Notes: generated by a model from the letters alone, not told the origin. A stretch of 64,000 bases of DNA from Myxococcales bacterium (GCA_016709545.1 JADJMO010000006.1:372001-436000); one strand, 5' to 3'. Counted from the stretch's first letter, positions 8,058 through 17,502 are shown. A program made the numbers and translations.

Positions 8058-9535
8058 ATGAAGCTTGCGAAGGCCGGGGCGCTGGTGGTCTTGCTCGGTT
8101 GCTCGTCGAGCAGTGGTTTCGAGGTGGCGGACGCGGTGGGGTCGGACGACGGCACCGGTGAGACCGCGACCGACTCGGCGGTCGACAGCGGGGTCGACAG
8201 CGGGGTCGACACGGGCGTCGACACAGGGGTCGACACGGGTACCCCGCTCGACGGCGGCGGCGAGGTCGGACCGCCGTGTTCGGCCGCCGACAAGCCCCAT
8301 CCCGCGGCGGTGTTCGTCAGCGTCGGGAGCGGCAGCGACGCGACCGGAGACGGCAGCGCGCTCGCCCCTTTCAAGACGATCGCCAAGGGGATCCCGGTCG
8401 CCAAGGTCAAGGCCGCGCCGGTGTTGGTGCTCGATCAAGGCACCTATCCCGAAGCGGTGCAGCTGGTCGACCTCGACGCGCCGCTCACGCTGCAAGGTGG
8501 CTGGAAGCGCACGGGCACCGTCTGGTTTCGCGTCTGCGAGGAGGGCGCGCGCGAGCTCACCCTGATCCAGTCGCCCGCGGCCGGCGCGGTCTACGTGCAG
8601 GGCGCGCGCAAGCGGACGGGCCTCGAGCACCTCACCGTCATCTCGAAGACCACGCCCGACCCGGGGCAGTCGCTGTTCGGGATCGCGGTGCGTGGTCAGA
8701 GCCTCTTCTACCTGGACGACGTCGTGGTCAGCGCGTGGAAGGCCGGCGCGGGCGCGCCGACGCCTGCCACGCCGACGGCGCCGGCGCCGGCGTGCGACGG
8801 CGTCGCGGGTTGCACCTCCGCGGGCTCGGTGGGCACGACCGGTGCGAACGGCAGCGTCGGGGGCGCGGGCACCTTCGTCGCTGACGGCTACGTCCCGAAG
8901 AACGGCGGTGACGGCGTGAACGGCGGCAACGGCTCGCACGGCACGCCGGGTGCCACGGGGCCTCCAGCGCGACCGACGAGTGCAACTGGGGCTGCGCGGG
9001 TAGCGCCGGCTGCAACGCGGCGCTCAAGACGACGGTGGTGGGCAAGCCCGGTCGCTGTGGCTGCGGCGGCATCGGTGGGTCGGCGGGCAAGGGCGGCAAG
9101 AGCGGTGGCGCCTCGGTCGGCCTCTACGTGCACGGCGCGTCCGCCGTCGTCGACGTGAAGAACTCGGTGATCTTGGCGGGCGATGGCGGCGACGGTCAGA
9201 GCGGCGGTCCGGGGAGCCCCGCGAGCGGGTTCACCAAGGGCAGCGCCGGCGACCCGAGCACCTGCAACACCGGGGGCTGCACGGGCACGGTCTCGGCCTG
9301 CTACTACGTGACCTCGAAGTCGATCGCGGGCGGTGCCGCGGGCGGCGAGGGACGCGCCGGCGGGCCGGGCGGTACCGGCGGCGCAGGCGCGGGCGGCCCC
9401 TCCTACGGGCTCGTGCAAGCGGCGGGCGCCACGGTCACCATCGACGTCCCGAGCAAGCTCACCAAGGGCAAGGGCGGCGCGGGCGGGGGCGTGGGCCTCA
9501 ACGGTGACAGCGCCCTGAAGTTCACCGCGCCCTGA
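8058..9535 (+). CDS. Secreted Gly-rich lipoprotein (frameshifted)
   Basis: The protein begins MKLAKAGALVVLLGCSSSS, a short lipoprotein signal with the modified Cys at residue 15. A linker with five VD(S/T)G repeats follows, encoded by a 12-bp direct repeat at about 8182-8240, and then a domain containing VFVSVGSGSDATGDGS, the start of a right-handed beta-helix style region (AVYVQGARKRTGLEHLTV). The C-terminal half is Gly-rich and collagen-like. The frame breaks at GGGG 8957-8960. Adding one G joins GATG to ASSATDECNWGCAGSAGC and runs to the TGA at 9535. Proteins of this design with parallel beta-helix repeats are common surface proteins in myxobacteria; the function is unknown. Confidence 0.75.
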
Positions 9536-9621
9536 CGCGACTCGAGACCGCCGCGCCGGAAACCAACGGCGTGGCCGGACGCGTTTTGCCCCGCTGCGGG
9601 GAGCGAGGTACGCCGTCACTC

Positions 9622-11552
9622 ATGACGGAGTCACGCGCCTGGGCGCTCCTCGGCCTCGGTCTGCTCGCGGGCTGCGGCGATCCGGGCGACGTCGCCGATC
9701 GCCCTTCGTTCGACGCCGACCCGATCGACGTCGCGCTGCTCGACACGCAGGCGCCGTCCGACACGAGCGAGGCCGCGATCGACGCGCCCCTCCACCGCCG
9801 TCCACCGCGATGGGGGCGACGGTGGTCCCCGGCGCCGTCGACTTCCGCGTGTGGGCGCCCGCCGCGACCGCCGTGTCCGTCGTCGGCACGTTCGGTCCCG
9901 CCGCTGCGCTCGCCGCGGTGGGCGAAGGCGTGTGGCACGCGCGCGTCGCTGGCGCCAAGGCGGGCGACCGCTACCACTTCTCGCTGACCACCAAGGCCGG
10001 CGTGCTCGAGCGCCTCGATCCCGCCGCGCGCGAGGTCGCCGCGAGCGGCGCCGACTGCGTGGTGGTCGATCCGGCCGCGTTCGCCTGGAAATCCAAGCCG
10101 TACACACCGCACGGGCGACGAGAGCTCGTGCTCTACGAGCTGCACGTCGGGAGCTTCGCGTGTCCGACGGGCACGGCCTCGTGCACGTTCGACAGCGTGC
10201 GCGCGCGGCTGCCCGACCTCGTCGACCTCGGCGTGAACGCCGTCGAGCTGATGCCGGCGAACTCGTTCGGGACGACGCGCGGGTGGGGCTACAACCCGCG
10301 GCTCTTCGGCGCGCCGCACGTGCCCTACGGCACGCCCGATTCGCTGCGCGCGCTGGTCGACGCGGCCCACGCGAGCGACGTCGCGGTGATGCTCGACGTC
10401 GTCTACAACCACTACGACGGCTGGAAGGGCGCGCCGCTGCGCTGCTTCGACGGCGACTGCCCCGACCCGAGCAAGGGCATCTACTTCTTCCGCGACCCGG
10501 CCTACCGCGACACGCCGTGGGGCCCGCGCCCCGACTTCGCGACCAAGCAGGTGGCCGATCACCTGGTGGACGTGACCGAGCGCTTCGTGCGCGAATACCG
10601 CGTCGACGGCTACCGCTGGGACTCGGTCTCGAACATCCGCGCGCTCGACGGCAAGGGCACGGTGCCTGGCGGCCGTGAGCTGGTCGCGCGCGCGAACGAC
10701 GCCACGCGCAAGCTCCTGCCGGAGGCGATCCTCGTCGCCGAGGACCTGAAGGGCGACGCCAACGTCAGCGCGCCCACCGCCGCGGGCGGCCTCGGGTTCG
10801 GCGCGCAGTGGGACGCGAGCTTCCGCTGGGCCCTCGCCGACGCCCTCATCCCCTACGACGACAACACGCGCGACCTGTTCCGCGTGCGCGACGCGATCAA
10901 GGGCCAATACAACGGCGACCCGTTCCAGCGGATCATCTGGACCGAGGACCACGACACGGTGGGCAACGGCGGCGCGCGGCTGCCCTCGCGCATCGATCCG
11001 ACGAACTCCAAGAGCTTCGCGGCGCGGCGCCGGTCGATGCTGGCGGCGGGGATCCTGCTCACGTCGCCCGGGGTGCCGATGCTGTTCCAGGGGCAGGAGA
11101 TGCTCGAGGCCGGCACGTTCGCCTCGACGCCCGATCCGCTCGACTGGACGCACCGCGCGACGAACGCGCCCACGGTCGCCTACTACCGCGATCTGATCGC
11201 GCTGCGCCGCAACAAGGCGGGCACGACGGGCGCGCTGCTCGGCGCGGGGGTCGACGTCTACCACCTGAACGACGGGGCGAAGGTGCTGGTCTACCGCCGC
11301 TGGGACAAGGGCGGCGACGACGTGGTCGTGGTGGCGAACTTCACGAACAAGCTCTTCACGGTCTACGAGATCGGGCTGCCCAGCGCCGAGCCGTGGAAGG
11401 TGCGGCTCTCGAGCGACGACGTGAAGTACGGCGCGGACTTCGGCACGACGAGCCTGCCGGAGGTGACGACGAAGCCGGTCGCGCGGGACGGGCTGCCCCA
11501 CACGGGCGCGGTGCGGCTGCCGGCGTACGGGTTGCTCGTGCTGTCGCGCTGA
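9622..11552 (+). CDS. Secreted GH13 alpha-glycosidase lipoprotein (frameshifted)
   Basis: Alpha-amylase superfamily enzyme with a lipoprotein signal (LGLGLLAGCGDPGD, Cys about 16) and an Asp-rich linker. A CBM48/early-set domain (VDFRVWAPAATAVSVVGTF) leads into a GH13 barrel. Catalytic regions are DVVYNH, GYRWDSV (nucleophile Asp), ILVAEDLKG (acid/base Glu) and TEDHDTVGN. The order CBM48 plus barrel, and the phrase LYELHVGSF, resemble branching enzyme or trehalohydrolase relatives, so the exact specificity is open. The frame breaks at CCCC 9787-9790; one extra C joins EAAIDAP to PPPSTAMGATVVPG. Acting on the cell surface, it probably helps digest external alpha-glucans. The 138 bases after it (11553-11690) show no gene I can support. 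Confidence 0.82.
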
Positions 11553-11690
11553 GCCCTGGCGCTTCTTCGCCGGCAGCTCGGCGCGGTAGGCGCGAATGAT
11601 CGATGCCAGGGAGCACGACGCTGCAGGCCACTTCTTCGTCGTGCTCGCCACGCAGCACGAACGGGGTGAGCTTGCCGCGGCGCCAGTGCC

Positions 11691-12596
11691 TCAGGTCAGC
11701 CGTCGCAGGCCGTCGCCCGCGGCGCTGCTGGCGACGACCCCGACCGACGTGCGCCACACGGAGAAGTCGACGTCGCCCATCGCGCGCGTGTCGAGCGCGC
11801 GGGTGGCCCACGTGCGCGGGTCGACGACGTGGTGACGGAGGGGCCCGACGGTGGTCACCACGATCTCGTCTCCGAACGGCGCGACCGCGACGACGTCCTC
11901 CAGCCCGGCGACAGGAAACGACGGCGCGCGCGCCCCGAGCCGAACATGGGCGAGCTGATGGCCCGCCGCGCAGACGAAGCCATCGCCGACCGGCGCCGAC
12001 GAAAGCCCGAAGTTCCCGTGTCCGCGGGGCAGATCGAACGGCAGCGCGCGCTCGAGCCGATCGCGCTCGAGGCGCATCACGCGCCCACCCCAGACGATCA
12101 ACGCCTCGCCCGAGGAGAGCGGCGCCACACCACACAGCTCCCACGCGTCGCCCGATGCGCAGTCGGCGCCGAGCGCGAGGGGGCGCAGCTTCTGGTCGCG
12201 CGCGACGCACGGGGCCGGCGCCTGGCGCAGACTCGGCGACTTGTTCCCGTCCGCGAGCGGCCCGGGCACCGCGATCAGTTGGTCACCCACGAAGCCGATC
12301 GCGGCGAAGCCGACCTTCTTCGACGGCAGCGCCACCTCGACGGTCGCGCCGCCCGGTTCCTCCACGAGGAGCCGCTGCGCGTTCCAGCCGACGAGCGCGG
12401 CCCATCGGCCGTCGGGTCCGCGCGCGGCGGATCGCGTCCACGCGTCCGCGAGAGGGGTGAGGCGCGGCGGCCACACGCGGAGATCGACCCACGCGCTCTC
12501 CTCGTGGAGACGGGAGGTCAGCACGCCGCGGTCACGATCGACGAAGCGGAGGTGCCCGCTCGTCGCCAGGGTGGCCACGCGCATCGGGTCAGACAT
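11691..12596 (-). CDS. Hypothetical protein, propeller-like repeats
   Basis: An uncharacterised 301-residue protein without signal peptide or membrane helix. It alternates short beta-rich segments containing Trp or Asp turns (LRFVDRDRGV, RWAALVGWNAQRLLV, EALIVWGGRVMRL, VVTTVGPLRHHVV), which suggests a beta-propeller. The ATG at 12596 overlaps the end of the upstream lipoprotein gene by eight bases, so the two are probably co-transcribed. No catalytic motif was recognised. Confidence 0.7.
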   Translation of the reverse strand: MSDPMRVATLATSGHLRFVDRDRGVLTSRLHEESAWVDLRVWPPRLTPLADAWTRSAARGPDGRWAALVGWNAQRLLVEEPGGATVEVALPSKKVGFAAIGFVGDQLIAVPGPLADGNKSPSLRQAPAPCVARDQKLRPLALGADCASGDAWELCGVAPLSSGEALIVWGGRVMRLERDRLERALPFDLPRGHGNFGLSSAPVGDGFVCAAGHQLAHVRLGARAPSFPVAGLEDVVAVAPFGDEIVVTTVGPLRHHVVDPRTWATRALDTRAMGDVDFSVWRTSVGVVASSAAGDGLRRLT

Positions 12597-12924
12597 CGGG
12601 CGGAGGCGCTCGCCGGAGTCTGCGGCGGTCGCGGAGGATGCTGAATGCGAGGAACCCGGGCAGACCGAGCACCACCAGATAGAAGAGGCCGACGACGGCC
12701 CAGTTGTAGGGCGTCTGCGTCGTCATCCGATCGCCCGGTCTGGCGCAGAGGTGAACGAGTTCACTGCCCTTCGGTGGGCTGTACGAGCGACAGGTGAGTG
12801 GCTCGTTACAGTCCTTGCTGCTCTCGCATCGCCAACCCGTGTTCCCCGGCCCTGACCAGCAGCCGGCGAGCGCTGCGACCAGGACTCCCGCGGCCAGCCC
12901 GGCCTTCGCTGAAGCCCGCATCAT
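12589..12924 (-). CDS. Lipoprotein with C-terminal membrane helix
   Basis: A 111-residue protein starting MMRASAKAGLAAGVLVAALAGCW. The lipobox LAGC gives a modified Cys at about residue 22. The middle has four Cys (WRCESSKDCNEPLTC), and a hydrophobic helix (NWAVVGLFYLVVLGLPGFLAFSI) near the C-terminus is followed by a basic tail. Having both a lipid anchor and a C-terminal helix is unusual. GGAAGG lies about ten bases before the ATG. It is upstream of, and overlaps, the 11691-12596 gene. Confidence 0.7.
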   Translation of the reverse strand: MMRASAKAGLAAGVLVAALAGCWSGPGNTGWRCESSKDCNEPLTCRSYSPPKGSELVHLCARPGDRMTTQTPYNWAVVGLFYLVVLGLPGFLAFSILRDRRRLRRAPPPDV

Positions 12925-12952
12925 CGACCGATCCTTCCCGCGCGACACGGGA

Positions 12953-13165
12953 TCAATTCTGGCACTCGCCATCGCGCAGCGTGCATCGTCCGTGCTCCAG
13001 GCAGAGTGTCGACCGCTTGCAGTCCGCGTCGGACGTCGCGACGCAGGATCCGTAGTCCGCGGTGCAGCGGCCGCGTGTCCCGCACTCCTTCGCCGCGCGG
13101 CAGCTCTCGTTCGTCTTGCATGCGCAGACGAGCAGGAACACGAGCGTCAGCCATCCCCATTTCAT
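12953..13165 (-). CDS. Small Cys-rich lipoprotein
   Basis: A 70-residue protein with signal MKWGWLTLVFLLVCACK and modified Cys about 16. The mature part has eight Cys arranged like a mini disulfide domain (SCRAAKECGTRGRC, GSCVATSDADC, LCLEHGRC, GEC). CxxxxECGTxGxC-type repeats recur in myxobacterial secreted proteins. It lies 28 bases upstream of the next lipoprotein gene on the same strand. The 106 bases upstream, to 13272, contain a run of nine G and little else. Confidence 0.7.
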   Translation of the reverse strand: MKWGWLTLVFLLVCACKTNESCRAAKECGTRGRCTADYGSCVATSDADCKRSTLCLEHGRCTLRDGECQN

Positions 13166-13271
13166 CCCGCGGCGTCGCTACCACGGGCGCCTCGTGGCGG
13201 GGGGGGGTGGGGGCGACGAGCTGGGCCGGCGCTCGCGTGGACGTCCCTGCAGGGTGGTGGTGGGCTGAGGC

Positions 13272-13592
13272 ATGCGGGCCTCGACGCACCTCCTCCAACT
13301 CCTCTGCCTCCTGGTCCTCGCCGGCTGCACGACGACGACGAGCCGCCTGCGAACACGCTTCTCCAAGGAGCACACGTGCCCCGAGTCGGACACGCGCGTG
13401 GTCGAGAGCGGCGGCACCGTCTACGTGGCCACGGGCTGCGGACAGCGGGTCGAATACGTGTGCCAGACCTTCGCCAGCACGAGCGACGATCCGCGCACCT
13501 GCGAGGAGCGCGGCCTGCCGAAGAAAGCGGAGCCTCCGCCGATGGCCGGCCCGAAGCCCCCGCCGGACCCGCCGGGGCCCAAGTACAAGTGA
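13272..13592 (+). CDS. Small lipoprotein
   Basis: A 106-residue protein with a clear lipoprotein signal, LCLLVLAGCTTTTS (Cys about 19). The mature region has four Cys (HTCPES, GCGQRVEYVC, RTCEERG) and a Pro-rich tail PKPPPDPPGPKYK. No family was recognised. It is divergent from the two lipoproteins at 12589-13165. Confidence 0.7.
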   Translation: MRASTHLLQLLCLLVLAGCTTTTSRLRTRFSKEHTCPESDTRVVESGGTVYVATGCGQRVEYVCQTFASTSDDPRTCEERGLPKKAEPPPMAGPKPPPDPPGPKYK

Positions 13593-13729
13593 GCGGAGCG
13601 GGCCGCGGGCGCGCGCGGCCACCTCCTTGCCGCAACTGTTCCCCATGTCCTTGGACAGGAAGACGGCCGTCACCCAAGTGCCCGCACAAGGCGTCACCCA
13701 TGTCCGCACCGGACCCGTGTGTCCGGCGG

Positions 13730-13757
13730 TTGACTGGGCGCCGTCCTGTATTATACT
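13730..13757 (+). promoter_or_regulatory. Strong sigma70-type promoter of the second RAYT
   Basis: TTGACT at 13730-13735, a 16-base spacer and TATACT at 13752-13757 make one of the best consensus promoters in this GC-rich window. The GTG start at 13769 is only 11 bases past the -10 box, so the transcript would have a leader of about five bases or none. The upstream segment 13593-13729 has two similar CCCATGTCC stretches but no gene. Confidence 0.6.
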
Positions 13758-13768
13758 GCTCAATCAAG

Positions 13769-14449
13769 GTGTCGCGTCGTTCCGTTCAACTCGAGCTGGC
13801 CCGCACCCAGGGGTGGGGCGGCAAGCGCGCGGGCGCCGGCCGCAAGCGCGTGGCGTCTCGGCCACTCGTGCCCCACCGCCCCCGTCTCGCGCACCACGCC
13901 TCCTATCCCGAGCACCTCACGTGGCGGTGCATGGCGGGGCTCGGCTCCCTCCGGGGCGCCGAGGCCTTCCCGGCGATCGTGGCGGCGCTCGCGGCCCAGC
14001 GCGCGGCGGTTGCCGCGTTCCGGGTCGTCCACTTCTCCGTGCAAGACAATCACCTGCACCTGATCGTCGAGGCGCACGATTCGGCCGCCCTGCGGGCGGG
14101 GGCGCAGGGGCTCGCGGTGCGGCTCGCGCGCGCCATCAACCGGGCGCTCGGGCGGCGCGGGCGGGTGTTCGACGACCGGTTCCACGCCCGTGCGCTGCGC
14201 ACGCCGCGCGAGGTGCGGTTCGCCCTCGCCTACGTGCTGCACAACTTCAAGAAGCACCAGCTCGCCGCCGCGCGGCTCGATCCCTGCTCGTCCGCCCCGT
14301 GGTTCGACGGCTTCCGCGAGGTGGTCGGCGGGGTCGTGGCGGACGTCGCGGCGCGCGCGCCGGTCCACGCCCCGCGCACCTGGCTCGCGCGCGTGGGGTG
14401 GCGGCGGCACGGCCTGGTGTCGATCCACGAGCGACCGCGAACCGGCTAG
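13769..14449 (+). CDS. REP-associated tyrosine transposase (RAYT)
   Basis: Intact single-copy Y1 transposase of 226 residues. The order is a basic N-terminus (GGKRAGAGRKR), YPEHLTWRCMAGL, the metal-binding DNHLHLIVEA, VRLARAINRALGRRGRVFDDRFH, and RALRTPREVRFALAYVLHNFKKH, which should hold the catalytic Tyr on the Y1 helix. The GTG start follows directly on the promoter at 13730-13757 and has no Shine-Dalgarno site. It is a paralogue of the gene at 78-748. RAYTs do not usually transpose as insertion sequences; they act on REP palindromes. Palindromic repeats that could be their partners occur at 28850-29018 and 30913-30939, but a link is inference. Confidence 0.9.
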   Translation: MSRRSVQLELARTQGWGGKRAGAGRKRVASRPLVPHRPRLAHHASYPEHLTWRCMAGLGSLRGAEAFPAIVAALAAQRAAVAAFRVVHFSVQDNHLHLIVEAHDSAALRAGAQGLAVRLARAINRALGRRGRVFDDRFHARALRTPREVRFALAYVLHNFKKHQLAAARLDPCSSAPWFDGFREVVGGVVADVAARAPVHAPRTWLARVGWRRHGLVSIHERPRTG

Positions 14450-14467
14450 GCCGGCGCCTGCCCGGCG

Positions 14468-15479
14468 TCAGCGCAGCTCGAGGGCGAGGAACGCGAGCGT
14501 CGTGCACGTCACCCGCGGCCGCGTCGTCACGAACAGCGGGAACCCGTGCCCGCCCTGCTTGCCGTCGACCTCCAGCAGCAGCGACGGCACGCCGGCGGCC
14601 GCGAGCGCGGTCTTCATCGTGCGCGCCTGCGCGATGGGGATGATCGTGTCCTCGACCCCGTGCAGCAGCAGCGTGGGCGGCATCGCTTTGCTGACGTGCA
14701 GCAGCGGCGACACCTTCACCCCCAGGGTGGGCGCGGACTCGGCCTCCACGCCGAGGAACTCCTGCACCGCGAGCGGCATCTTCCCGGTGAAGCTCTTCTT
14801 CGGCGTGCGCAGGTCGTAGATCCCGTAGTACGAGACCACCGCTTGCACGTGCGCGTCGCCCTGCACGGGGCAGGGGCCGTCGAGCGTGGCGTCCCACGTG
14901 TGTCGGGTCGAGCCGGTAGGTCTTGGCCTCGCTGCGCAGGAACTTGAGCGCGCAGCGCACGTCGGCGATGCCGGCGGGGAACACGTTCTGCGGCTTGTTC
15001 GCGAGGCGGTAGTCGATGCTGGCCGCGACGTAGCCGATCGAGGCGAGGCGCCGGATGTCCTTGCGGAAGAGCTTGCGCGAGCCCGAGGTCCAGCCGCCGC
15101 CGTGCACGAACACGACGAGCGGGTGGGGCCCCTTGGCCTTGGGGCGGGCGATGTCGAGGTGCTGCGGTTGGCCCTTGGGCGAGGCGTAGACGACGTCGAG
15201 GTCGATCTCGAGGTCCGGGTCGTCCTCGGGGGGGACGTCGGGCAGCGTGCAGGTCTCGACCACGGTCGGCGGCGGCTTCGGCTTGGGGGCGACAGCCTCG
15301 GGGGCGTCGACCCCACCGTCGCCGAGCCCAGCGCTCGCCGTCGCAGAGCTGGACGAACTGGACGAAGGTGTGGGGGCCGAGGTGCTGGAAACGGCGGGTT
15401 GTGGCGTCGGCGCGCGTGGCGACGACGTGCACGCGACGAGCAGCGCAGCACACACCCACGTCGGCGCCAGCGGTCTCAC
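14468..15479 (-). pseudogene. Alpha/beta hydrolase (esterase/lipase) lipoprotein, internal deletion
   Basis: The gene begins with a GTG-started lipoprotein signal (PLAPTWVCAALLVACTSS) and a Ser-rich linker. A carboxylesterase domain follows with the oxyanion-hole motif FVHGGGWTSG and IDYRLANK. The later half has HGVEDTIIPI (catalytic Asp) and GGHGFPLF (catalytic His). The nucleophile elbow GxSxG, expected right after RLDPTHVG, is absent. The frame instead jumps at about 14894 straight to TWDATLDGPCPVQGDAHVQA. About 20 residues plus the frame are lost, so unlike the other broken genes this is not a simple run-length error. Either the gene is dead or the assembly skipped a short segment. Confidence 0.72.
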
Positions 15480-15541
15480 AGTGGGTACACCGTGACGTTT
15501 TCGTTGAGCGGCGGCAACGCCGCGATACACTCCGCCGGCCC

Positions 15542-16453
15542 ATGCCTGCAGACTTGCGTGTCGGCATCGTCGATATGAACGCCGGCCACGCGAACCAGGC
15601 CATCCGTTGCCTCGGGGTCATCCTCGACCATTTCGAGGCCCGCGTGGTCGCCAAGAACCCCGGCCTGAAGATGAGCCGCGCCCACGTCTCGCCCCGTGAC
15701 AAGGACGAGGCCACGCCGCGCGACTGTCACCTGCTGCTCTGCTCGGGCGGCCCCGGCTCGCCCTTCGACGGCGACGGCGAGGACTGGGTCGACGACTTCG
15801 GCGACCTGCTCGACCACGTGGTGGACGAGAACACCCGCACCATGGTCGGCGGCATCGGCCACGGGCCGGGGCTCTTCGCGGTCTGCTACTCGTACGAGAT
15901 GGCCGTGCGTCACTTCGACGTCGCCGACCTGCGCCCGCGCGCCACGCGGAAGTTCGGCGTGATGCCGATCTACACGACCGACGAGGGCCGGCAGCACCCC
16001 CTGCTCGCCGACTTCGGCGATCGCCTGTTCGCCTTCGAGCACCGCAACTGGGAGGCCGTGGGCCTCGACGAGTCGGCGCTCGGTCGCCACGGCGGCAAGC
16101 TCCTCGCGCGCGAGAGCCGCGACGGCTTCACCAAGGGCGAGGCGCTGATGGCGTTTGACTTCGCGCCCGGCGTCGAGGGCGTGCAGTTCCACCCCGAGGC
16201 CGACCGGCCCGGCGTGATGGCGTGGGTCGCGCGCCCCGACCAGGCCGCCGCGTTCAAGGAGGCCTACGGCATCACCACCTACGAGCGCATGGTCAAGACG
16301 GTCGACGATCCGATGCGCCTGGCCCGCACGTTCGCGCTGATGATCCCGGGCTTCCTCACGCGTCGCTTCAACCTGCTCGCCAAGAAGCAGGGCTGGGTGC
16401 CGCTCGATCCGCCGATCCACGACCGCGCCGCCTTCGATACGCGCGCGGCGTGA
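15542..16453 (+). CDS. Class I glutamine amidotransferase-like protein
   Basis: A 303-residue stand-alone glutaminase domain like the GMP-synthase subunit. Motifs are LLLCSGGPGSP (oxyanion strand), GPGLFAVCYSYEMAV (nucleophile Cys in the AVCYSYE elbow) and VQFHPEAD (catalytic His and Glu). The elbow is GLFAVCYSYE instead of the usual GICLGxQ, but the triad is complete. The C-terminal 90 residues are an extension without a known domain. No synthetase partner lies next to it, so the acceptor of the ammonia is unknown. The start is ATG at 15542, 62 bases from the divergent esterase start. Confidence 0.8.
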   Translation: MPADLRVGIVDMNAGHANQAIRCLGVILDHFEARVVAKNPGLKMSRAHVSPRDKDEATPRDCHLLLCSGGPGSPFDGDGEDWVDDFGDLLDHVVDENTRTMVGGIGHGPGLFAVCYSYEMAVRHFDVADLRPRATRKFGVMPIYTTDEGRQHPLLADFGDRLFAFEHRNWEAVGLDESALGRHGGKLLARESRDGFTKGEALMAFDFAPGVEGVQFHPEADRPGVMAWVARPDQAAAFKEAYGITTYERMVKTVDDPMRLARTFALMIPGFLTRRFNLLAKKQGWVPLDPPIHDRAAFDTRAA

Positions 16454-16471
16454 CCGTCACCACAGCACGCG

Positions 16472-17023
16472 TCACCAGAGTACGACGAGCAGCACGATCC
16501 CGAGCAGCACGAGGCTGACGAGGGCGCCGATCACCACGATCTTGAGGCGATCGGGCGCGCTCTTCTGCGCCGCCTGTGAGCTGCTGGCGCTCGCGGCGAG
16601 GAGGGGGCGCACGGCGTTGGTGAACTCCTTCACGCTCGCGATGTCGCTCCAGCCGGAGGCGCCCACGAGGCACACGCGCGCGTTGGCGGGGATGCGTCGC
16701 TCGACCAGACCGAGCACGACGAGCTCGGTCGCGAGCGGACCGTCGGGGGTGCGCCCCGGGACCTGCACGTACCACTCGGCGCCGTGGGAGCGATCGGTGC
16801 GCGGCGGCGGGATGCTCGACGAGATGTGCGAGCGCGGATCGGCGAGCACCTCGTGGATGGGGCGCCACGCGGAGCTCCCCGCGCGCGCGAGCAGCTCGGT
16901 GCCGACGATCGAGCGGTCCTTGAGGCCGCTCTTCACCTGGTTGAGCGAGAGCGGCCCGCCGACGATCTCGCCGTCCATGTTGCCGAGCATCCAGGAGGAC
17001 TCGTCGAACGCGTCGGTCGGCAC
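16472..17023 (-). CDS. GYF_2-domain membrane protein
   Basis: A 183-residue protein with two GYF_2-like modules: WMLGNMDGEIVGGPLS through SSAWRPIHEV (about 11-62) and EWYVQVPGRTPDGPLA through GASGWSDIA (about 82-140). A single C-terminal helix (LKIVVIGALVSLVLLGIVLL) would anchor it with the modules in the cytoplasm. GYF_2 modules are presumed protein-interaction domains, common in Myxococcota and Planctomycetes. The GTG start at 17023 lies eight bases after the ychJ-like gene. Confidence 0.75.
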   Translation of the reverse strand: MPTDAFDESSWMLGNMDGEIVGGPLSLNQVKSGLKDRSIVGTELLARAGSSAWRPIHEVLADPRSHISSSIPPPRTDRSHGAEWYVQVPGRTPDGPLATELVVLGLVERRIPANARVCLVGASGWSDIASVKEFTNAVRPLLAASASSSQAAQKSAPDRLKIVVIGALVSLVLLGIVLLVVLW

Positions 17024-17031
17024 GGGCGCGC

Positions 17032-17502
17032 TCAGAACGTCTCGAAGGAGAGACCTGCAGGGGGCGCCGTCATGTTCGGCGCGTCCTTGGTGCGACCGGC
17101 GAGGTAGCGGAGGCCCTTGCCGTCGTGGAGGAACTCCGCGAGCTCGAGGAACGACACGTCCTCGCCGCTCCGGAACACGCGCGCGAGGTAGAGCGCGCGC
17201 TCCACGCCGTCGCGGTCGGGCTTGCTCGTCTCGACCACGACGAGCCCCCTGTACTTGAGGCTCGAGGAGGCCAGCCGCAGCGCCATGAACGTGCGATCCA
17301 TGGGCTTCTGGCGGTCGGGGTGGTCCTCGTGGAGCGTCTTCCACAGGTACTCGATCTCGCCGAGCGCGAACGCCGCGTAGCGCGAGCGCAGGAGCTCCTC
17401 GGCGTGCTCGGGCTCGCGTTCGCCCACGTGGAGCGGCTGACAGCAGGCGCCGTAGGCCTTGCCCGACGTGCACGGGCACGGGGCGGACTTGGACGCGGCC
17501 AC
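17032..17502 (-). CDS. YchJ-like SEC-C motif protein
   Basis: A 156-residue protein with the N-terminal SEC-C zinc motif PCPCTSGKAYGACCQPLH (Cys at about 9, 11, 20, 21). An NTF2-like YchJ domain follows: EELLRSRYAAFALGEIEYLWKTLH and FMALRLASSSLKYRG. This matches the UPF0225 family in length and order. The function is not established. It sits one base after the PilZ gene and eight bases before the GYF_2 gene in a three-gene operon. Confidence 0.88.
   Translation of the reverse strand: MAASKSAPCPCTSGKAYGACCQPLHVGEREPEHAEELLRSRYAAFALGEIEYLWKTLHEDHPDRQKPMDRTFMALRLASSSLKYRGLVVVETSKPDRDGVERALYLARVFRSGEDVSFLELAEFLHDGKGLRYLAGRTKDAPNMTAPPAGLSFETF

Noticed and set aside
11553..11690. Minus-strand open frame containing MASTTKKWPAAS
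   Set aside because: Open only by chance; no homology recognised and it runs antisense into the glycosidase gene.
13201..13217. Long G run as phase-variable switch
   Set aside because: It lies in a non-coding gap between lipoproteins and cannot be told apart from sequencing noise.
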